From Gammaproteobacteria bacterium (lineage in GTDB: Bacteria > Pseudomonadota > Gammaproteobacteria > Ga0077536): 49,676 nucleotides of DNA. How positions within the stretch are numbered: the stretch's first letter is position 1; each line of letters opens with the position of its first letter. Of the stretch, positions 45,542 through 49,676 are shown in pieces. The notes below the pieces were generated by a model. The model saw only the letters and a program-made list of their open reading frames with translations, searched no databases and was not told the DNA's origin. The stretch covers positions 1 to 49,676 of the forward strand of contig JADLEV010000010.1 in the NCBI GenBank assembly GCA_020845935.1. Direction: 5' to 3'. The translations under genes were made by a program, and so were the position numbers.

Positions 45542-47443
45542 ATGGAAGGCATGATGCGGAACTGGCTCAAGCGGCTGCGCAGTCCGGCCGCAGCGTTCGC
45601 TCACGACCTCCTGATCATTCCGCCGGCATGGCTGCTGGCGTACTGGATTCGATTCGACCTGGGCCCGATCCCCGGGCCGTTCCTGGAAACGGCCGTGATG
45701 ACCTTGCCGGGCATCATGCTGGTTCAGGCGTGTGCGAACTGGGCTTTCGGTTTGTACCGCGGTGTTTGGCGTTTCGCCTCGGTTCCCGATTTCAAACGGA
45801 TTGCGAAGGCCGTCGCTGTCGGCGTCGTTTGCACGGTACTGCTGCTGTTTCTGGTCACGCGCATGGAAGCCGTGCCGCGCACCGTGATTCCGCTGTATGC
45901 GCTGTTGCAGATCGTCTTCCTGGGCGGCAGCAGGTTGGTATACCGATCCCTGAAGGATCGACGCCTCGGCGCGCGGCCCAGCGGTGAACGGGCGTTGATC
46001 GTCGGCTGCGGCGCCGCGGCCGAGCAACTGGCCCGGGATCTGCTGCGCAGCCGGCAATCGGCCTGCAGGTTGGTTGGCTTCGTCGATGACAATCCGGCGA
46101 AGCTCGGCCGCGAGATTCATGGCATTCGCGTGTTGGGCCGGTTGGATGATTTGCCACGCCTCGCGGCGGAGCTGCAAGTGGACTTGATCCTCATCGCCAT
46201 CCCGTCGCTCGGTTCGGCGCGGATGCGCCGTCTGGTCGAGTTGTGCGAGCAATGTCGCCTGCCGTTCCGGACGCTGCCGAAGCTGGAGCAACTGGTGTCG
46301 GGCGAGGTCTCTATCAGTTCGTTGCGTGAAGTCTCCATTGAAGACCTGTTGGGCCGCGAACCGGTGGTGCTGTCGCTGGAACGCATGCATCAGCGCATCC
46401 ACAATGCGGTGGTGCTGGTGACGGGGGGTGGGGGATCCATTGGCAGCGAACTCTGCCTGCGACTGGCGGAACAGCAACCGGCACGTCTCGTGATCGTCGA
46501 TAACTCCGAATACAACCTGTACCGCGTCATGCAGATGCTTGCCGCGCGATTTCCCGCATTGGTGCAGCGCGGGCATCTCGTCGACGTGATGGATGCCGCG
46601 GCGATCAATCAGGTGCTTGCCGCGGAGCGGCCGAAACTGGTCTACCACGCCGCTGCATACAAACATGTGCCGTTGCTCGAGGATCAGCCGATCGCGGCGA
46701 TTCGCAACAACGTCCTTGGCACACGCAATGCGATGCGTGCGGCGCATGCGGCCGGTTGTGAAGTATTCGTGTTGATTTCCACCGACAAGGCAGTGAAACC
46801 CGTTAGCGTCATGGGTGCGACCAAGCGGCTCGCGGAACTGCTGGGAAAATCGTTCAACCGCATTTCAAAGACTGCTTTCATCACGGTGCGCTTCGGTAAC
46901 GTGCTCGATTCCGCCGGCAGCGTCGTGCCGCTGTTTCGCCGGCAGATTCGTGCAGGCGGCCCGGTGACGGTGACCCATCCCGAGGTCGAGCGCTATTTCA
47001 TGACGCTGACCGAAGCGGCGCAGTTGATCATCGAGGCATCGGCTCTGGGCGGCGGGGGCGAAACCTATTGTCTCGATATGGGCGAGCCGATCGCCATTCA
47101 GTATCTGGCGGAGCAGATGATTCGACTTTCCGGCCAAGAACCGGGAAGCGACATCGAAATCCGGCACACCGGTCTGAGACCGGGTGAGAAGATGCGCGAA
47201 GAATTGCTGTTCGCGGACGAAATCCGGATCGCGACCGCGAATCCCAAGGTGTTTCTGACGCGCGGCGGCGCCGGCGAGCCGGCCGGGTTCGAGCGTCTGC
47301 TGGCCGATTTGGAACAGGCCGCCGAGGGACTCGATGCCGCGGCGGTCGTGGCGGCGCTGCAGCGGCTGGTACCTCTGTGCAGCGCTGCCGAACGCACGTC
47401 TCCGGTCGCGGAAATCATTTCCCTGGAGCAACGGCGCGGCTGA
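45542..47443 (+). CDS. wbpM: WbpM-type membrane nucleotide-sugar dehydratase
   Basis: A 633-residue protein: four N-terminal membrane helices (about residues 15-120), a first Rossmann domain (ERALIVGCGAAAEQLAR near 155, LVGFVDDNP) and the catalytic SDR domain from about residue 290 with VTGGGGSIGSELCLRL, YHAAAYKHVPLLE, STDKAVKP and MGATKRLAE, then VRFGNVLDSAGSVVPLF. This is the arrangement of WbpM/CapD/PglF proteins, which turn UDP-GlcNAc into the 4-keto-6-deoxy sugar for QuiNAc or FucNAc. In this group the usual SDR Tyr is replaced by Met in MGATK, as seen here. A G6/G5 stretch (46423-46433) encodes the glycine loop. Confidence 0.94.
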   Translation: MEGMMRNWLKRLRSPAAAFAHDLLIIPPAWLLAYWIRFDLGPIPGPFLETAVMTLPGIMLVQACANWAFGLYRGVWRFASVPDFKRIAKAVAVGVVCTVLLLFLVTRMEAVPRTVIPLYALLQIVFLGGSRLVYRSLKDRRLGARPSGERALIVGCGAAAEQLARDLLRSRQSACRLVGFVDDNPAKLGREIHGIRVLGRLDDLPRLAAELQVDLILIAIPSLGSARMRRLVELCEQCRLPFRTLPKLEQLVSGEVSISSLREVSIEDLLGREPVVLSLERMHQRIHNAVVLVTGGGGSIGSELCLRLAEQQPARLVIVDNSEYNLYRVMQMLAARFPALVQRGHLVDVMDAAAINQVLAAERPKLVYHAAAYKHVPLLEDQPIAAIRNNVLGTRNAMRAAHAAGCEVFVLISTDKAVKPVSVMGATKRLAELLGKSFNRISKTAFITVRFGNVLDSAGSVVPLFRRQIRAGGPVTVTHPEVERYFMTLTEAAQLIIEASALGGGGETYCLDMGEPIAIQYLAEQMIRLSGQEPGSDIEIRHTGLRPGEKMREELLFADEIRIATANPKVFLTRGGAGEPAGFERLLADLEQAAEGLDAAAVVAALQRLVPLCSAAERTSPVAEIISLEQRRG

Positions 47444-47503
47444 CCGGTTGCGCCGGCAGCGGATTGCTCTACTCAGCCAACCGTACGAGTAACGACCATC
47501 ACC

Positions 47504-48379
47504 ATGAACACAGCAGTGCGCAAGGCGGTTTTTCCAGTGGCGGGGCTTGGCACCCGATTTCTTCCTGCGACCAAGGCCAATCCGAAGGAGATGTTGCCAA
47601 TCGTCGATAAGCCGCTGATTCAGTATGCCGCCGAGGAAGCGGTCGCGGCCGGTATCGAGCAACTGATATTCGTCACCGGCCGGACCAAGCGCGCCATCGA
47701 GGACCACTTCGACAAGGCCTATGAACTCGAGAACGAATTGGCCAAGGCCGAGAAGACGCGGATGCTCGAGATCGTCCGCAATGTCCTGCCGCCGCATGTC
47801 GAGTGCATCTACATCCGTCAGGCCGAACCGCTGGGGCTGGGCCATGCGGTGCTGTGTGCGCGCCCAGTGATAGGGGACGAGCCGTTCGCGGTGTTGCTGG
47901 CCGATGATCTGATCTACAGCGAGGAACAGGGCTGCCTGTCGCAGATGGTCGAGATTCATCGCGCCGAGGGTGTTGGCGGCGTCATCGCGGTCGAGGAAGT
48001 GGCGCCGGCCGATACCGGACGCTATGGCATCGTTGCGGTGGCGTCGCAGGAGACCGAAGTTGGTGCGATCCGGCAGATCGTCGAAAAGCCGGCGCCGGCC
48101 GATGCTCCGTCAAACCTCGCCGTGGTTGGCCGGTACATTCTGCCGGGCTCCATCATGGAAGTATTGGCACGAACACGTCGTGGCGCCGGTGGTGAAATCC
48201 AGTTGACCGACGGCATCGCAAGCCTGTTGAGCCAGGAGCGGATGCTGGCCTACCGTTTTCACGGCAAGCGTTTCGATTGTGGTTCGAAACTGGGTTATCT
48301 GCAGGCAACCGTGGCATTCGCGATGCAGCATCCGGAGCTTGGCGCGGCGTTTCGCGGGTACCTGCAATCGTTGCGTTGA
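47504..48379 (+). CDS. galU: UTP-glucose-1-phosphate uridylyltransferase
   Basis: A 291-residue enzyme that makes UDP-glucose. Signatures: [20 protein letters not shown] near residue 10, [58 protein letters not shown] and [20 protein letters not shown], ending in the [14 protein letters not shown] tail. Length is typical. The product feeds Ugd. It has no strong ribosome-binding site and lies 60 bases after the dehydratase gene. It is the last gene of the plus-strand polysaccharide run. Confidence 0.97.
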   Translation: MNTAVRKAVFPVAGLGTRFLPATKANPKEMLPIVDKPLIQYAAEEAVAAGIEQLIFVTGRTKRAIEDHFDKAYELENELAKAEKTRMLEIVRNVLPPHVECIYIRQAEPLGLGHAVLCARPVIGDEPFAVLLADDLIYSEEQGCLSQMVEIHRAEGVGGVIAVEEVAPADTGRYGIVAVASQETEVGAIRQIVEKPAPADAPSNLAVVGRYILPGSIMEVLARTRRGAGGEIQLTDGIASLLSQERMLAYRFHGKRFDCGSKLGYLQATVAFAMQHPELGAAFRGYLQSLR

Positions 48380-48424
48380 GAGAATATCGCCCGCCGAATT
48401 GGCGAAACCCAATAGGCAGCTTTC

Positions 48425-48715
48425 TCAGAGGTTGTCGAGCAGCGACTGTTTGCGGATCAGCTCGGTTTGCAGGAAGGTCAACGCGGCCAGCGAATGTTCA
48501 TCCTCGGGGTCGCCCGCGTTGGCGATGAATTCTTCGAGTTCGCGGATTTCCTCTTCCAGTTCGAAGCGCCGGAACAGACTGCCTTCGTATACCTTCTGCT
48601 CCATGACCCGCATCGAGCCGTAAGCCGTCGCTTGGGTGTTCGGGAGCAGGGATTCGAGATGCTGCAAACCGTCGACAAGTTTGCTCCAGGCATCTTCCAG
48701 ATTGTGATCGGCCAT
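48425..48715 (-). CDS. Small protein of unknown function (helical)
   Basis: A 96-residue acidic cytoplasmic protein, nearly all alpha-helical, with a likely coiled coil in RRFELEEEIRELEEFIANAG and a Leu-rich end (ALTFLQTELIRKQSLLDNL). It starts MADHNLEDAWSKLVDGLQHL, with a GGGGGGA site upstream. I do not recognise the family. It converges with galU (45 bases apart) and is divergent from ppnN. The coding sense is supported by a protein-like composition and a good start site; function is unknown. Confidence 0.7.
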   Translation of the reverse strand: MADHNLEDAWSKLVDGLQHLESLLPNTQATAYGSMRVMEQKVYEGSLFRRFELEEEIRELEEFIANAGDPEDEHSLAALTFLQTELIRKQSLLDNL

Positions 48716-48867
48716 TGCGGATTCCCCCCGTTGCCCGCGTGATTAAAAAGACATCGTGAGCTTTCTAAACACCATTTCGACAAAGATCGCTTAATATCAT
48801 GATCCGTCGAAGAAAATAATATAGGAACTTTTGATTCCTCTGCAAGCGGAATCCTGGATGAGACTCG
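48716..48867. promoter_or_regulatory. AT-rich divergent promoter region
   Basis: The 152 bases between the small helical protein and ppnN include about 100 bases (48741-48841) that are much richer in A and T than the rest of the window, for example AATAATATAGGAACTTTTG. They probably hold promoters for both genes, and candidate -10 elements such as TTAATAT are present; no single pair could be chosen. Confidence 0.5.
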
Positions 48868-49676
48868 ATGAACCAGCGCCTCAATGACCTGACCCTCGCC
48901 CACGCCAGCGTGATACCGGACAGCAGTCTCGCGATCCTGTCGCAAACGGAGGTCAATACACTTTGTGCCATCCGCGATCCGGAAATTCTCGACAGATTCC
49001 GCCGCTGTGCACTGGCGGTCATGACGAGCGGTGCCTATGTCGACGATGCCCGCACGATCTTTCGCACGTTCGATCGCTTCGAACTGCAATTGGAACAGGT
49101 GGATCGTGGCATCCGGCTGCACCTGTACAACGCGCCGGCGATAGCCTTTGTCGATGGTGAGATGATTCTCGGCATACGCCAACATCTGTTCTCGGTGCTG
49201 CGCGACATCATGTATCTCTACAACGATATCGAACGGGGACACCGTTTTGACCTTGCCACGTCCGCCGGGATCACCGATGCGGTGTTCCATACGCTGCGTC
49301 ACGCCGAAGTGTTGCAGCCCGGGCGGCAACGAGGTGTCGTCGTTTGCTGGGGTGGCCATGCCATCAGCCGGCAGGAATATGACTACACCAAGGAGGTAGG
49401 CTATCAGCTCGGGCTGCGTGGCCTCGATATCTGTACCGGATGCGGGCCGGGCGCGATGAAAGGTCCGATGAAAGGGGCGGCGATCGGCCATGCAAAACAG
49501 CGGATCGCACCGGGCCGCTATCTCGGTATCACCGAACCCGGCATCATCGCCGCCGAGTCACCAAACCCGATCGTGAATCAGCTGGTGATCATGCCAGACA
49601 TGGAAAAACGCCTCGAAGCGTTCGTCCGTATCGGCCATGGCATCATCGTCTTTCCGGGCGGTGTCGGTACCGCGGA
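48868..49676 (+). CDS. ppnN: PpnN, pyrimidine/purine-nucleotide 5'-monophosphate nucleosidase (N-terminal part)
   Basis: The first 269 codons of a LOG-family nucleosidase that cleaves nucleoside monophosphates to base and ribose 5-phosphate; the gene runs off the window end. Visible marks: [20 protein letters not shown] (N-terminal PpnN domain), [40 protein letters not shown] and the family motif PGGVGTA at the end of the window. In E. coli PpnN is activated by (p)ppGpp and the N-terminal domain takes part in this. ATG 48868 is the first that keeps the family N-terminus. Nothing unusual seen in this part. Confidence 0.93.
   Translation, partial: MNQRLNDLTLAHASVIPDSSLAILSQTEVNTLCAIRDPEILDRFRRCALAVMTSGAYVDDARTIFRTFDRFELQLEQVDRGIRLHLYNAPAIAFVDGEMILGIRQHLFSVLRDIMYLYNDIERGHRFDLATSAGITDAVFHTLRHAEVLQPGRQRGVVVCWGGHAISRQEYDYTKEVGYQLGLRGLDICTGCGPGAMKGPMKGAAIGHAKQRIAPGRYLGITEPGIIAAESPNPIVNQLVIMPDMEKRLEAFVRIGHGIIVFPGGVGTA

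Noticed and set aside
46423-46433. G6-T-G5 tract in the wbpM-type gene as a phase-variable switch
   Set aside because: It encodes the conserved glycine-rich cofactor loop, and the runs are short and interrupted by a T.

Overview
The window is a contiguous, gene-dense, high-GC chromosomal segment, most likely from a gammaproteobacterium. The evidence is an E. coli-like AroA, a type I citrate synthase with E. coli residue numbering, oligopeptidase A, PpnN, a [4Fe-4S] FNR-type regulator, and a Pseudomonas-like layout in which narGHJI is followed by a PpiC-type isomerase. A Nevskiales/Steroidobacterales-like background is a guess only. No rRNA, tRNA, CRISPR array, transposase or phage gene was seen.

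Layout. 1-4.7 kb: the end of narG, then narH, narJ, narI and a cytoplasmic PpiC/NifM-like isomerase (+), facing mobB for molybdenum cofactor maturation (-), which has a possible 41-residue ORF coupled to its start. Together this is respiratory nitrate reductase and its assembly. 4.9-7.8 kb (-): a compact run of an MDR alcohol dehydrogenase, aroA and a flavin-reductase-like protein. 7.8-8.8 kb: a homocysteine S-methyltransferase gene broken by one in-frame amber codon. 8.9-16.4 kb: exported proteins, namely a secreted methyltransferase, a SnoaL-like protein, a LEA14-like lipoprotein, a Tat-targeted MDR oxidoreductase and two divergent sulfatases, with a cytoplasmic NYN/OST-HTH protein among them. 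16.6-23.5 kb: a heavy-metal efflux operon (His-rich small protein, CzcC-, CzcB- and CzcA-like proteins, short CDF transporter). 23.6-30.9 kb: a second secreted block with a type-B carboxylesterase, two paralogous exported proteins unique to this window, an MFS transporter and an arylsulfotransferase-like propeller. 30.9-36.9 kb: housekeeping genes (YqiA-like esterase, oligopeptidase A with a coupled secreted protein, citrate synthase, a TSUP permease) and a protein of unknown function. 37.2-38.0 kb: an FNR/ANR regulator whose promoter carries a Crp/Fnr-geometry palindrome. 38.1-48.4 kb (+): eight sugar-nucleotide and lipid-carrier genes for a surface polysaccharide (UDP-GlcA 4-epimerase, TviB-type dehydrogenase, Ugd, DegT aminotransferase, WbpL/WecA-type initiating transferase, ManC, WbpM-type dehydratase, GalU). 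48.4-49.7 kb: a small unknown protein and the start of ppnN.

How the parts fit. The FNR-type sensor is a plausible regulator of the anaerobic nar operon, although the nar promoter lies outside the window. The polysaccharide block can supply UDP-GlcA, UDP-GalA, UDP-HexNAcA, GDP-mannose and a 4-keto-6-deoxy-HexNAc precursor, but holds no dedicated sugar-adding glycosyltransferase, flippase or polymerase, so the rest must lie elsewhere. The exported esterase, sulfatases, arylsulfotransferase and SnoaL-like proteins suggest extracytoplasmic processing of small hydrophobic or sulfated compounds; this is inference from co-occurrence.

Most worth following: the amber-interrupted methyltransferase; an AroA with Leu at a normally Asn position of the glyphosate/PEP pocket; the pair of exported paralogues beginning with a CDRxCL motif; a 23-bp divergent promoter that seems to drive two nearly leaderless genes from one symmetric -10 element; and the palindrome over the predicted fnr start site.
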